NCBI GenBank assembly: GCA_902801165.1
Contig: CADCHI010000005.1
Location: 42,657 to 106,656 of the forward strand
Source of the DNA: an uncultured Eubacteriales bacterium
GTDB lineage: Bacteria > Bacillota > Clostridia > Christensenellales > Aristaeellaceae
Length of the DNA: 64,000 nucleotides
Direction: 5' to 3'
Of the stretch, positions 8,566 through 17,600 are shown piece by piece. The notes below the pieces were generated by a model, which saw only the letters and a program-made list of their open reading frames with translations, was not told the DNA's origin and did no database searches. Position 1 is the stretch's first letter. Each line of letters starts with the position of its first letter. Made by a program: the position numbers and the translations under genes.

Positions 8566-8674
8566 GTATTATACCCTCCCACTTAAACTCAATCCTCGAT
8601 AGATTATATACGATGCTGACAAAAAACACAATAACAAATTTGTCAAATTTCTGTGATTGCGCAATTATCCGCGC

Positions 8675-9499
8675 TCACTCTTCAAACTCCTGCGCGGGAT
8701 GCACGATGGCCCTGCCGGTGTCGGCGTCGAAGCCCTCGAGGATCAGCAGGGAGCGCGCCCCCTCCACCCGCTTCGCCTCCGGCTTGGCGGTGGAGATCAT
8801 CACGCCCACGCCCACGACCTCGGCCAGGAACTCCTTCATCAGGTCCACCATGCCCTGCAGCGTGCCGCCGCCCTTCATGAAGTCGTCGATGATCAGCGCC
8901 CGCTGGCCGGGCTGCACCGCGCGGCGGGCCAGCGCCATGGTCTCGATGCGCTCGCTGCCGCCGCCGGCGATGTAGTTGATCTTCACGGCGCTGCCCTCGT
9001 AGGCGCGGCTGTCGCGGCGGGCGATCACCAGCGGCACGTCCAGCATCCGCGCGGTCATCAGCGCGATGGGAATGCCCTTGGTCTCCATGGTCAGCACGAA
9101 GTGGGGCTGGCGGTCATAGTACTGGGCGGCGAGGATCTCGCCCATCTGCTGGGCGATGATGCTCTCCGCGGAGATATCCGAGGTGTACAGGAAGCCGCCG
9201 GGCAGCATGCGGCCCGGCTCGGACAGCCTGCGGGACACATCGTTCAGGATGTTCCGAACCTTCTTCGGGCTGGGGATGGCGCGATAGCGCACGCCTCCCG
9301 CGGCCCCGGCGACGGTCTCGATCCGGCCAAGGTCAAATCGCTCGAAGGAGGTGCTCACCAGGTCGATGTCCTCGCTGATCGTCGACTTCGCGGCTCCGAA
9401 CAGCTCGCAGAACTCGCTGAGGGTGTGGATGCGGTTGGGCGTGTCCATCAGTATCCTCGTCATCGCCCCGAGGCGCTCGTTGCGCTTGATCTTGTCCAT
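8675..9499 (-). CDS. purR: Purine operon repressor PurR
   Basis: The 274-residue regulator has an N-terminal winged helix (about 1-75, TLSEFCELFGAAKSTISEDI) and a phosphoribosyltransferase-like effector domain with the PRPP motif ALIIDDFMKGGGTL. In Gram-positive bacteria PurR binds PurBoxes and is released by PRPP. The chosen ATG at 9499 (MDKIKRNERLG) matches the family start. A probable autoregulatory operator lies right upstream at 9513-9556. The murC gene is divergent. Confidence 0.95.
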   Translation of the reverse strand: MDKIKRNERLGAMTRILMDTPNRIHTLSEFCELFGAAKSTISEDIDLVSTSFERFDLGRIETVAGAAGGVRYRAIPSPKKVRNILNDVSRRLSEPGRMLPGGFLYTSDISAESIIAQQMGEILAAQYYDRQPHFVLTMETKGIPIALMTARMLDVPLVIARRDSRAYEGSAVKINYIAGGGSERIETMALARRAVQPGQRALIIDDFMKGGGTLQGMVDLMKEFLAEVVGVGVMISTAKPEAKRVEGARSLLILEGFDADTGRAIVHPAQEFEE

Positions 9500-9512
9500 G
9501 CTTTCAGGCTCC

Positions 9513-9556
9513 AATTCCGAATTATTTTGGTGTTTTTTCCATTATAATTCGGCATT
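9513..9556. promoter_or_regulatory. Candidate PurR operator (inverted PurBoxes) and purR -10 box
   Basis: Two 18-base arms (9513-9530 and 9539-9556), inverted and 15/18 complementary, surround an 8-base T-rich spacer. Each arm holds CCGAATTAT, close to the PurBox consensus AWWWCCGAACWWT (12/13 for AATTCCGAATTAT). The purR -10 (TATAAT on the minus strand, 9546-9541) lies within the right arm, so binding would block purR transcription. A third half-site-like CCGAACATT is at 9598-9606. Promoter -35 for purR is weak. Confidence 0.6.
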
Positions 9557-9640
9557 GTTAGAATTTGGGCAGGTTTGTGCAAAATCGGTCAAAGTGCCCG
9601 AACATTTAACCTTCATTTCCCGATGGCCCCGATGTTGCGC

Positions 9641-9669
9641 TTGCAGGACGCCGCTTTTTGAATTATAAT
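9641..9669 (+). promoter_or_regulatory. Sigma-A promoter of murC
   Basis: TTGCAG (9641-9646) and TATAAT (9664-9669) with a 17-base spacer. The leader to the murC ATG at 9795 is about 120 bases, longer than usual, with no recognised riboswitch. Confidence 0.75.
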
Positions 9670-9794
9670 AAGGGTTGCCGGCGTGCTTCTCCGAGGCCCG
9701 CCGGCCCGGAGTACATTTCGTTTCCTCATATATAAATATCCAGGGCAGGCAAGCGGCGTTCAGCCGCGCCGCTATGCCTACGGGAGGGCTCATC

Positions 9795-11189
9795 ATGGCC
9801 GCAAACATATTTGACTACCAGCACCAGCGCGCGCACTTCATCGGCATCGGGGGCAGCTCCATGTCCGGGCTCGCGCTGTTTTTGAAGCAGACCGGCTACC
9901 AGGTCACCGGCTCCGACCGCACCAAGTCTCACAAGACGGAGCACCTGGAGGAGGCCGGCATCCCCGTCCACATTGGCCACGACGCCGAAAGCGTCCACGG
10001 CGCGGACGTCATCGTCTACTCCGCCGCCATCGCCGCCGACAACCCCGAGCGCGCCGAGGCCGCGCGGCTGGGCATCCCCCAGATCGAGCGCTGCGACCTG
10101 ATCGGCCAGCTGATGGAGGGCTATCCCTTCGCGGTGGGCATCAGCGGCACCCACGGCAAGACCACCACCACCTCCATGCTCGCCCAGGCCTTCATGCAGG
10201 CGGGAGCCGACCCCACCATCCACATCGGCGGTGAGCTGGACTTCATCGGCGGCTCCACCCGGGTAGGCGGCAGCCACGACTTCATCTGCGAGGCCTGCGA
10301 GTACAACGCCAGCTTCCTGCACTTCAAGCCCAACATCGCCGTCATACTGAACATCGACGAGGATCACCTGGACTTCTACAAGGACATCGACGACATCGAG
10401 TCCGCCTTCGCCCGGTACGCCGCGCTGGTGCCTCCCACCGGCTGGTGCGTCGCCTGGGGCGACGACGTCCGTGCCCGCCGCGTGTGCGAGAACGCCGCCT
10501 GCAATTCCATGACCTACGGCCTGGGCGAACAGTGCATGCTGCGCCCGGTTTACCTGAAGTACGACGAACACGGCTGCGCCAGCTTCACCGCCGCGCTGAA
10601 CGGCATGGCCCTGGGCGAGTTCCACCTGAACGTGCCCAGCGAGGCCAACATGCTGGACGCCCTGGCCGTGATCTGCGTGGCCTACATCCGCGGGCTGGAC
10701 ATGAAGAAGGTCGCCGAAGCCCTGGAGAGCTTCGTGGGCGCCCATCGCCGCTTCGAGCTGACCAGCGTCACCGACGGCGTGAAGTGCTACACCGACTATG
10801 GCCATAACCCGGCGGAGATCAAGAACGCGCTGAAGATCGCGGCCCTGCAGCCCCACAAGACCCTCTGGTCCGTGTGGCAGCCCCACACCTACTCCCGCAC
10901 CAAGACGCTGTTTGACGCCTTCGTGACCACCTTTGACGGCGTGGACCGCCTGCTGATCACCGACATCTGCGCCGCCCGGGAGGTCGACCCCGGGGACATC
11001 CGCTCCGAGATGCTGCTGGAGCCCATCCGCGCCCGGGGCGTGGACGTGGTGCTGACCCCCACCTTTGACGATGCCGAGGCCTACCTCCGCGCCCACTGGC
11101 AGCCCGGCGACCTGATGATCAGCCACGGCTGCGGCGACATCGACCTGCTGAACGAGCAGATCGCCCTGCACGGCGACACCGCGAAATAA
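9795..11189 (+). CDS. murC: UDP-N-acetylmuramate--L-alanine ligase
   Basis: The 464-residue cytoplasmic ligase adds L-Ala to UDP-MurNAc in peptidoglycan precursor synthesis. The N-terminal UDP-binding domain has HFIGIGGSSMSGLA (14-27), the ATP loop is GTHGKTTTT (118-126), and the C-terminal ligase domain has the HPAE-like YGHNPAEI and WQPHTYSRT. The ATG at 9795 has GGGAGG 7 bases upstream. It is followed after 49 bases by a lipoprotein gene on the same strand, which may be co-transcribed. Confidence 0.95.
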   Translation: MAANIFDYQHQRAHFIGIGGSSMSGLALFLKQTGYQVTGSDRTKSHKTEHLEEAGIPVHIGHDAESVHGADVIVYSAAIAADNPERAEAARLGIPQIERCDLIGQLMEGYPFAVGISGTHGKTTTTSMLAQAFMQAGADPTIHIGGELDFIGGSTRVGGSHDFICEACEYNASFLHFKPNIAVILNIDEDHLDFYKDIDDIESAFARYAALVPPTGWCVAWGDDVRARRVCENAACNSMTYGLGEQCMLRPVYLKYDEHGCASFTAALNGMALGEFHLNVPSEANMLDALAVICVAYIRGLDMKKVAEALESFVGAHRRFELTSVTDGVKCYTDYGHNPAEIKNALKIAALQPHKTLWSVWQPHTYSRTKTLFDAFVTTFDGVDRLLITDICAAREVDPGDIRSEMLLEPIRARGVDVVLTPTFDDAEAYLRAHWQPGDLMISHGCGDIDLLNEQIALHGDTAK

Positions 11190-11238
11190 CCCCGAAAACA
11201 CCGTGGCGCGAATCGCGCCCGATACGGAGGATACCGCT

Positions 11239-12147
11239 TTGAAGAAGCACATATGCCTATTGCTGGTCTGCGCGCTGTGCGCCTGCGCCCTCACGGCCTG
11301 CTCCAAGGGCAGCGGCGGACAGCCGGATTCCGGCGCGCAGCAGGCCGCCTCGCCGGACAACACCCCGGTGCCGGAGGGCGGCGAGGGCAGCCACGGAGAG
11401 GTGGACCAGAGCCAGGCGCTGGAGGACATGCCCACCCTGGAGCCCCCGGAGCCCATCGAGGGCGGCGGCGACCTGGGCGAAGAGGATTACTTCAACATCG
11501 ACACGCTGATCAACGGCGACGACGGCGGCGCGCCTGCCGGCGCCGAGGATGGCGGCAGCGTCCTTGCGGGCGCGGACGAGGGCGGACAGCCCGTCCTGGC
11601 CGGCGCCGACGAGGGCGGACAGGACGCGCCCGCGGCCCAGTCCCCCGCTGCGAGCGTAACGCAGGTCGATCCCAGCACCTATCAGTTCTCCGCGCTGATC
11701 GACACCAGCCTGGGCTTCACCTTCAACTATCCCTCCCACTGGGAGAACGTCCCCGGCGTCTACACCGTCTGCTTCCGGGAGAAGGTCGAGCCCGGCGAGT
11801 TCCCCGCCCGCATCGCCATCACGGCCAAGCAGCTGGTGCACTCCCCCGAGGGCCTGACGATGACCAACGAGCTGACCTCCTACATGCAAATGGTCTATCG
11901 CCAGTATGACGCCTCCACCTTTGAGGCGGGCACGCCCAACTCCGAGGACACCTTCATGGGCAAGCCGGCCATGTCCAACACCTACCTCGCCTATTCCGGC
12001 GACACCGAGGTGAAGGGCTTCGTGATCGGCTGTGCCGTGGGCCGCCGGCTCTACGTGCTCCACTTCTGTGCCTCCTACGAGCGCTACGCCGCGCTGGAGA
12101 GCGTGCTGCGCTACATGGTGAAGTCGGTGACGCTGGTGGAGGAATGA
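11239..12147 (+). CDS. Secreted lipoprotein, unknown function
   Basis: I do not recognise the family. The TTG start at 11239 has GGAGG 8 bases upstream and gives a signal peptide ending in a lipobox (LTAC, Cys near residue 21). Residues about 23-145 are a low-complexity acidic Gly/Ala/Glu/Pro linker with an imperfect tandem repeat VLAGADEGGQP/VLAGADEGGQD. The C-terminal 150 residues form a compact domain beginning FSALIDTSLGFTFNYPSHW, reminiscent of PsbP/DcrB-like folds found on bacterial lipoproteins, but this is a guess. The linker probably spans the cell wall so that the domain is surface displayed. It follows murC. Confidence 0.75.
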   Translation: MKKHICLLLVCALCACALTACSKGSGGQPDSGAQQAASPDNTPVPEGGEGSHGEVDQSQALEDMPTLEPPEPIEGGGDLGEEDYFNIDTLINGDDGGAPAGAEDGGSVLAGADEGGQPVLAGADEGGQDAPAAQSPAASVTQVDPSTYQFSALIDTSLGFTFNYPSHWENVPGVYTVCFREKVEPGEFPARIAITAKQLVHSPEGLTMTNELTSYMQMVYRQYDASTFEAGTPNSEDTFMGKPAMSNTYLAYSGDTEVKGFVIGCAVGRRLYVLHFCASYERYAALESVLRYMVKSVTLVEE

Positions 12148-12189
12148 TCGACCTCCGGTCATTTGCCGCTATTCTTCAATGTAATAGAA

Positions 12190-12259
12190 AAGATCCTTCG
12201 CTTCGCTCAGGATGACCTTGTGGTATTAACAAGTCATCCTGAGCAGGGCGAAGGATCTT
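12190..12259. repeat. 27-bp inverted repeat between convergent genes
   Basis: Arms at 12190-12216 and 12233-12259 match at 24 of 27 positions, each carrying GATCCTTCG and CTCAGGATGAC, around a 16-base loop. It lies between the convergent lipoprotein and L,D-transpeptidase genes and may serve as a bidirectional terminator. Similar GATCCTTCGC palindromes are widespread in bacterial genomes, so it is probably a dispersed repeat. Confidence 0.7.
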
Positions 12260-12285
12260 ATATTGCGCTTAAAGGCGCAGCCGTG

Positions 12286-14304
12286 TCAGTACACGATGAC
12301 CTTTGTGTTGGTCGGGCAGTTGTTCCAGATCCACTTGGCGTCCTCCACGCTCAGGCGCACGCAGCCGTGGGAGGCCCTGCTGCCCAGATGGTTGACGGAG
12401 CTCTGGGTCACCTTGCCCTCCTTCTGGTTGTACAGCACGGAGTGGAACATGATGTCCCCCTGGATATAGTAGGCGTACTGGGCCCAGCAGTTGAACTTGG
12501 TGAAGTAGTGCCACCGCGCGCCGGGGCCGGTGCCGTCCTGGAAGGTGCCCTTCGGCGTCGGCGAGCCGCTGCGACCCGTGGAGCACTTCATCGTGCGCAC
12601 CAGCTCCGTGTAATCACCGTTGCTGTCCGGCGCGTAGGCGTACACCCGCTGGTCGTCGACGCTGACCTTCAACACGTAGGGCTTCAACGCCTTCTTGGCG
12701 TTCTCGTCGAACAGCACCGAGAGCGTGTTGCGGTCCGCGGTGCCGGTCTCCGCCAGGCCGTTCCGGCGCTGGAAGGCCGTGACGGCCGCCGCTGTGCCGG
12801 AGCCATACTGCCCATCCAGGGCGCTGTAGTAGTACTCCAGGCAGGCCAGCCGGCGCTGCAGGCGCACCACGTCGCGCCCCTGGGAGCCGCTGGACATGGC
12901 CGCCGGAATGGCCGGGAACTGCTCGGAATAGAAGGCATCCAACAGAATCGGGTCGGCCACGCCGTTGACCTCCACCGTCAGGCCGCCGTTCGTCGTGCTC
13001 GCGGAGGCCGCCAGGGCCTCCTGCTCCATCTCCCGCATATAGGCCTGGAGGGTCTCGACGCCGGTCTTGGTGGAGGTGCCGTAGCCGCCATCCACCGCGA
13101 TGGAGGCGAAACCCAGCACCCGCAGGCGCTTTTGCAGCTTGGCGACCGCGTCGCCTGAGGAACCCAGGGTCAGCATGGCGTTGTCGGGGGCCTTCGCCTT
13201 CTCCGAGAACAGCAGCGCCTGGGTGGCCGCGTCCGCCACGCCGGTCTGGTCCAGACCGTTGTAGTACTGGAACACGCGCACCGAACGGGCAGTCCCGCCG
13301 CCATAGATGCCGTCTGCGGCGTCGGTGGTGTAGCCCATCCGGACCAGCCGGGTCTGCACGCGGCCGACGTCGCTGCCCTCGTCCCCGGTCTGCAGCGCCC
13401 TGCGGCACACCCGGAAGTCGTCGCTGAACAGGTAGGCCTGCAGCAGGTGGTCCGCGACGCCGTCCACCGGCGTCACCGGGGAGGGCCGCGCCACGGCGGC
13501 GTTGGACGCGACGGAAGCCGCCTCCGCCGAGGCGCTCACCTCGACGGACATCGCCGTCACCGCGCCGTCAGAAGCGTCCACTGCATCGTTCGCAGCCGCG
13601 CCTTCAGTCGCCACGGGAGCCGGCCCGTAGCGGGCGTCGATCGCGTCCTGCTCCAGCTGGCGCACGTATTCCTCCAGCCGCATCACCGCGGCCCGGGTGT
13701 TCGCGCCGTAGTAGCCGTCCGCCTTGTCGTTCAGGTAGCCCAGCAGAATCAGCTTCCGCTGCAGGCGCTGGGTGGCCGCGCCGTTGACGTCCAGCTTCAA
13801 TTCGGGATAGTAGGGCACCGTGGCCGTGACCTCCTGGAGCAGCAGCTGCGGGAAGGCCCAGGCGGGCAGCCCGGTCTCCCCCGGCTGCGCGGCGGCGCGG
13901 CGCGCGCGATAGGCGTCGGCGACCACGTGGGCCAGAGACTCGGAATCGGCCTGCACGTTCTGCACGGAGCTGAGCACCAGCGCCTTCAGCCACTGGGTGA
14001 TCGTGGCCCACTGGCCCTCGCCCAGCTCGATGCCGTCCAGGGCAAAGTGGAACTCCACGCACAGCATGTCGCCGTTGCTGCTCACCAGCTCCTGGGCATA
14101 GGTCCGGGTCCCGGCCTCGGCGCTCGCGGGCTTCTGGTCAAAGCGCACGCTGGTGGTGGTCGGCGCGCTCGCAGGATTCATCAGCTTCAGTATATCCGCC
14201 TGCCAGGCTTCATCCTCTGTGGGCTCCGCCGAGGACATGACGGACCCCGCGAACAGGGCCAGCATGACCAACAGAGCAATCAGTGGAATCGTATAGCGCT
14301 TCAT
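12286..14304 (-). CDS. Secreted L,D-transpeptidase (YkuD) with four peptidoglycan-binding domains
   Basis: The 672-residue protein begins with a signal peptide (MKRYTIPLIALLVML). Four PG_binding_1 modules lie at about 174-217, 307-367, 382-428 and 474-533, followed by a YkuD catalytic domain (about 543-672) with His621 and the SHGC motif (645-648; Cys648 nucleophile). Such enzymes make 3-3 peptidoglycan cross-links or attach proteins. Modules 1+2 and 3+4 are a tandem duplication: 1 and 3 end in a LEEYVRQLEQ/LQAYMREMEQ helix, while 2 and 4 follow DGVAD/NGVAD and end in FQ..NGL..TG.AD..T. The start has GGAGGG 6 bases upstream. A TATAAT on the minus strand near 14440 suggests a promoter with a weak -35. 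Confidence 0.92.
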   Translation of the reverse strand: MKRYTIPLIALLVMLALFAGSVMSSAEPTEDEAWQADILKLMNPASAPTTTSVRFDQKPASAEAGTRTYAQELVSSNGDMLCVEFHFALDGIELGEGQWATITQWLKALVLSSVQNVQADSESLAHVVADAYRARRAAAQPGETGLPAWAFPQLLLQEVTATVPYYPELKLDVNGAATQRLQRKLILLGYLNDKADGYYGANTRAAVMRLEEYVRQLEQDAIDARYGPAPVATEGAAANDAVDASDGAVTAMSVEVSASAEAASVASNAAVARPSPVTPVDGVADHLLQAYLFSDDFRVCRRALQTGDEGSDVGRVQTRLVRMGYTTDAADGIYGGGTARSVRVFQYYNGLDQTGVADAATQALLFSEKAKAPDNAMLTLGSSGDAVAKLQKRLRVLGFASIAVDGGYGTSTKTGVETLQAYMREMEQEALAASASTTNGGLTVEVNGVADPILLDAFYSEQFPAIPAAMSSGSQGRDVVRLQRRLACLEYYYSALDGQYGSGTAAAVTAFQRRNGLAETGTADRNTLSVLFDENAKKALKPYVLKVSVDDQRVYAYAPDSNGDYTELVRTMKCSTGRSGSPTPKGTFQDGTGPGARWHYFTKFNCWAQYAYYIQGDIMFHSVLYNQKEGKVTQSSVNHLGSRASHGCVRLSVEDAKWIWNNCPTNTKVIVY

Positions 14305-14529
14305 TTTATCCCTCCAGCTTGTGGGTTGCAACACATAGACGCACACGCCCGCGTTTTTGTTTCACCGCGGCGAAAAATGTCATTTTTCGTCCCATCGACG
14401 CGCAGGCGCAGTGGGGCATTATTGTTATGGCACTCATTATACCTGAACATGGTGGCAAAAGCATATGCCTGATATGAATAAAATGGAACAGCTTTGGGGC
14501 GGCGGCAGCAGTCCTCTGCTTTTTCGGCG

Positions 14530-14558
14530 TTGCCAGCCTCCCGTAAATTGTGTATAAT
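14530..14558 (+). promoter_or_regulatory. Sigma-A promoter of the first clostripain-like gene
   Basis: TTGCCA (14530-14535) and TATAAT (14553-14558) with 17 bases between. The intergenic stretch 14305-14618 otherwise holds only the divergent promoter region of the transpeptidase gene. Confidence 0.75.
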
Positions 14559-14618
14559 AGAGGTGTCACAATTTCGCCGCGTTCCGCGCTTCCCAATATT
14601 CCCGGAGGTCCACCACCC

Positions 14619-17600
14619 ATGAAAAGAACGCTTCTCATCCTCTGCGCGCTGATGGCGCTTCTGGCTTCCCTTCTCGCCGTTCCCGCGTTCTCCGAGGCGG
14701 GCGGCGCGAAGCTGACCCTGATGATCTACATGTGCGGCAGCAACCTGGAGAGCGCCTACGGCTCCGCCACCGCGGACATCCAGGAGATGCTCGCCTCGGG
14801 CTGCGACTTTTCCAAGGTGAACCTACTGATCATGGCTGGCGGCAGCGCGCGCTGGGACCTGGGCCTCGACCCGGATACCCTGAACGTTTACCGGCTGACC
14901 GAGCGCGGCATCCGCCCGGTCCTGCGGGACGAGGCCGCCAGCATGGGCGACGCCGGGACGCTGACGCGGCTGCTGGACCTCGGCGCGGAGCAGTTCCCCG
15001 CCGAGAACTACGCCCTCATCCTCTGGAACCACGGCGGCGGACCGCTGGGCGGCGTTTGCTGGGACGAGCTGTTTTCGATGGACAACCTGACCCTCGGCGA
15101 GCTGACCGACGCCCTCGCCGCGTCCAGGCTGCCCGGCAAGCTCAGCTGGATCGGCTTCGACGCCTGCCTGATGGGCAGCGTGGAGGTCGCCGAGGCCCTC
15201 TCCCCCTTCGCCAGGGTCATGATCGCCAGCCAGGAGACCGAACCCGCCCCGGGCTGGAACTACGCCTTCCTGAAGGGCATCGAGGCGGACCCGGACGGCG
15301 CCGCCACCGGCAGGCGCGTCATCGACGCCTTCTTCGACGCCCTCGACGGCACCGGCGAGTCCCTCACCCTCTCCTGCGTGGACCTCGACGCGGTTTTTCG
15401 CGTCACCTACGCCCTCGGCCGCTTTTTCGACCGCGTGGGCTCGAAGCTGAACGACGAGACCTTTCCCGACTATTCCATCCGCCGCATGGAGACCACCAGC
15501 TTCGGCAGGGCGGTGGATTCCAGCGGATACGACCTGGTGGACCTGGGCGACCTGGCGCGCAACTACGGCGGCAACGCGGATCTGTCCGAGGCGCTGGATG
15601 ACGCCGTGGTCTACTGCCGCTCCAGCGCGGGCGACGCCTGCGGGCTGTCGGTTTACTATCCCTACGGCAACGCGGACATGTTTGAATCCCAGTGGAAGGA
15701 CGACTACAGAGGCCTCGGCTTCAGCAGGAGCTACACAAACTACCTGAACCGCTTTGGAACGCTGCTGACCGGCGGCGAGCAGGCGGACTGGTCCAACCTG
15801 GCCACCGCCTCCGAGGGCTGCGACGCGGAGGGCGTCCAGCGGTTCTCGCTCCAGCTGACCGGGGAGCAACGCGCATCCCTCGCCTCCGCCCAGCTGTACA
15901 TCCTCCAGCCCCACTTCGGGTACGATGGAAACGCGCCCGTCGCGCTGGCGCCCATTTCCGTCGTGGATGCGGCAATCTCTCCCGACGGGCTCTTGACCGC
16001 CGGCTACGACTGGCGCTCCGTGTACGTCGTGGACGAGGACGGCGCGCCGCTCCTGGGGCCGGTCTCCTTCCGCCGGGAGCGCGGTGAATACTTTTCGATC
16101 CTGACCCACTACGACGGCTATACGGGGCTGTATCCGGGCCGGAGCTCCGTCGGCGTGCTGTACGACTGCGCAGCGGTCCCCGGAAGCGACCAGCTCGCCA
16201 TCGAGCACACCTACGTCTACGACGCCGCCAGCCAGAGCTACACCAACCGCATTCCCTTTTCCGAGGAAGGCTACGGCGCCGTGCACTTCCACGACAGGAT
16301 CGCCGTTCCCCCGCCCTTCGAGGGCACCCTTCCGGGCTTCAACGACTGGGACGGCTTCCTCGGCTATCACACGGACGGCTTTTACCTGCCCCGCTCCTGG
16401 AGCCTCCGCTTCATGGACGAGCGCCTCCGCTCCGGCCCGCTCTATGCCTGCTTCCAGCTGACGGACGTCCACCAGAGAACCTTCTCCAGCCTCCCCCTGC
16501 GCTTCGACCCGCCGAACCAGGTTGACATCCCGGTGTCGCCCGAGGTGCTGGAGGTCGACGGCCACGCGGCGCGGCTGTCCGCAACACTGGACCTCGCCCT
16601 GGAGGAACCCGTCCTGCGCCTGGAGCTGAGCGTCGAAAACCACACGGATGGAACGTTGGACTACTACCCGTCCTGGGATGTTCCGCCGCTCGTGCTCAAC
16701 GGCGAACGCGAGCCGCTGTCGTCGTTCAGCTTCGGAAAGTGCTATGACATCGCCCCCGGCGGAAGCATCCTGGCCACCGTGGAACTGAACGGCACCGACC
16801 TCGCCGGCATGCAGGCACTGGAGACCGTGGACATCGCCATCACCTGGAATCCCAGCGGGGAATCCACAAATCGGACGCCGATTCCCCTGCGCTTCACCCT
16901 CGCGGACTGCGACGTTTCCTCCTTCGCCAAGGCGCTCGAACCCATCGCGCAGACGGAACAGGATGGCGTGAACTGGCAGCTGCTCTCCCTGACCCAGGAC
17001 GCCGAGTCCCTCGACGCCCTGCTGTACATCGAAAACGCCAGCGAGGAGGCCCTCGACTGCCACGTGAAGGCCGTCGTCGACGGCGTGTTCTTCGACAGGC
17101 ATTCAAATTCCGCGTCCGTCGCGCCGCACCACAGCGGCTTTGCCCGGCTGGACCTGCAAAACGGCGCGGATCTGCCCGCCTGGGACCTGGAGGTCGAGAA
17201 CACCGAATACTACACGGTGGTTCCCACGTTCGCGCACATGAACGACATGCTGGCGCGGTGCGGCGTCACCGAGATCACACGGGTGGACCTGCTGTTCGAT
17301 TTCAGCGTCTACAATCCCGACGATCGCGTGACGCTGCTCCTGGATGAGCCAATTCCCGTCCAGCCCACCGCGGAAAATGCTATCGCCCAGTGTCCTCTGG
17401 TGAACGGCGACTTCTCCGCCGCGCTGGAATCCGCCTTTGTCGCCGACAACGGCCTCGCCCTCGGCCTGTGCCTGCGCAACGACACCGACGCGCCGCTGAA
17501 GGTGGACGAGTACAAATATGCCTTCAACGGGTCCGATGCCTTCCTGTCGCCCGAGTACAGGCGCCTCGCCTGCCACATTCCCCCGCACACTGTGTGCTAC

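Noticed and set aside
9670-9794. The long murC leader as a riboswitch
   Set aside because: I found no known aptamer core or terminator/antiterminator pair in it.
14823-17102. A 759-codon minus-strand frame opposite the first giant clostripain
   Set aside because: Antisense artefact; no motif.
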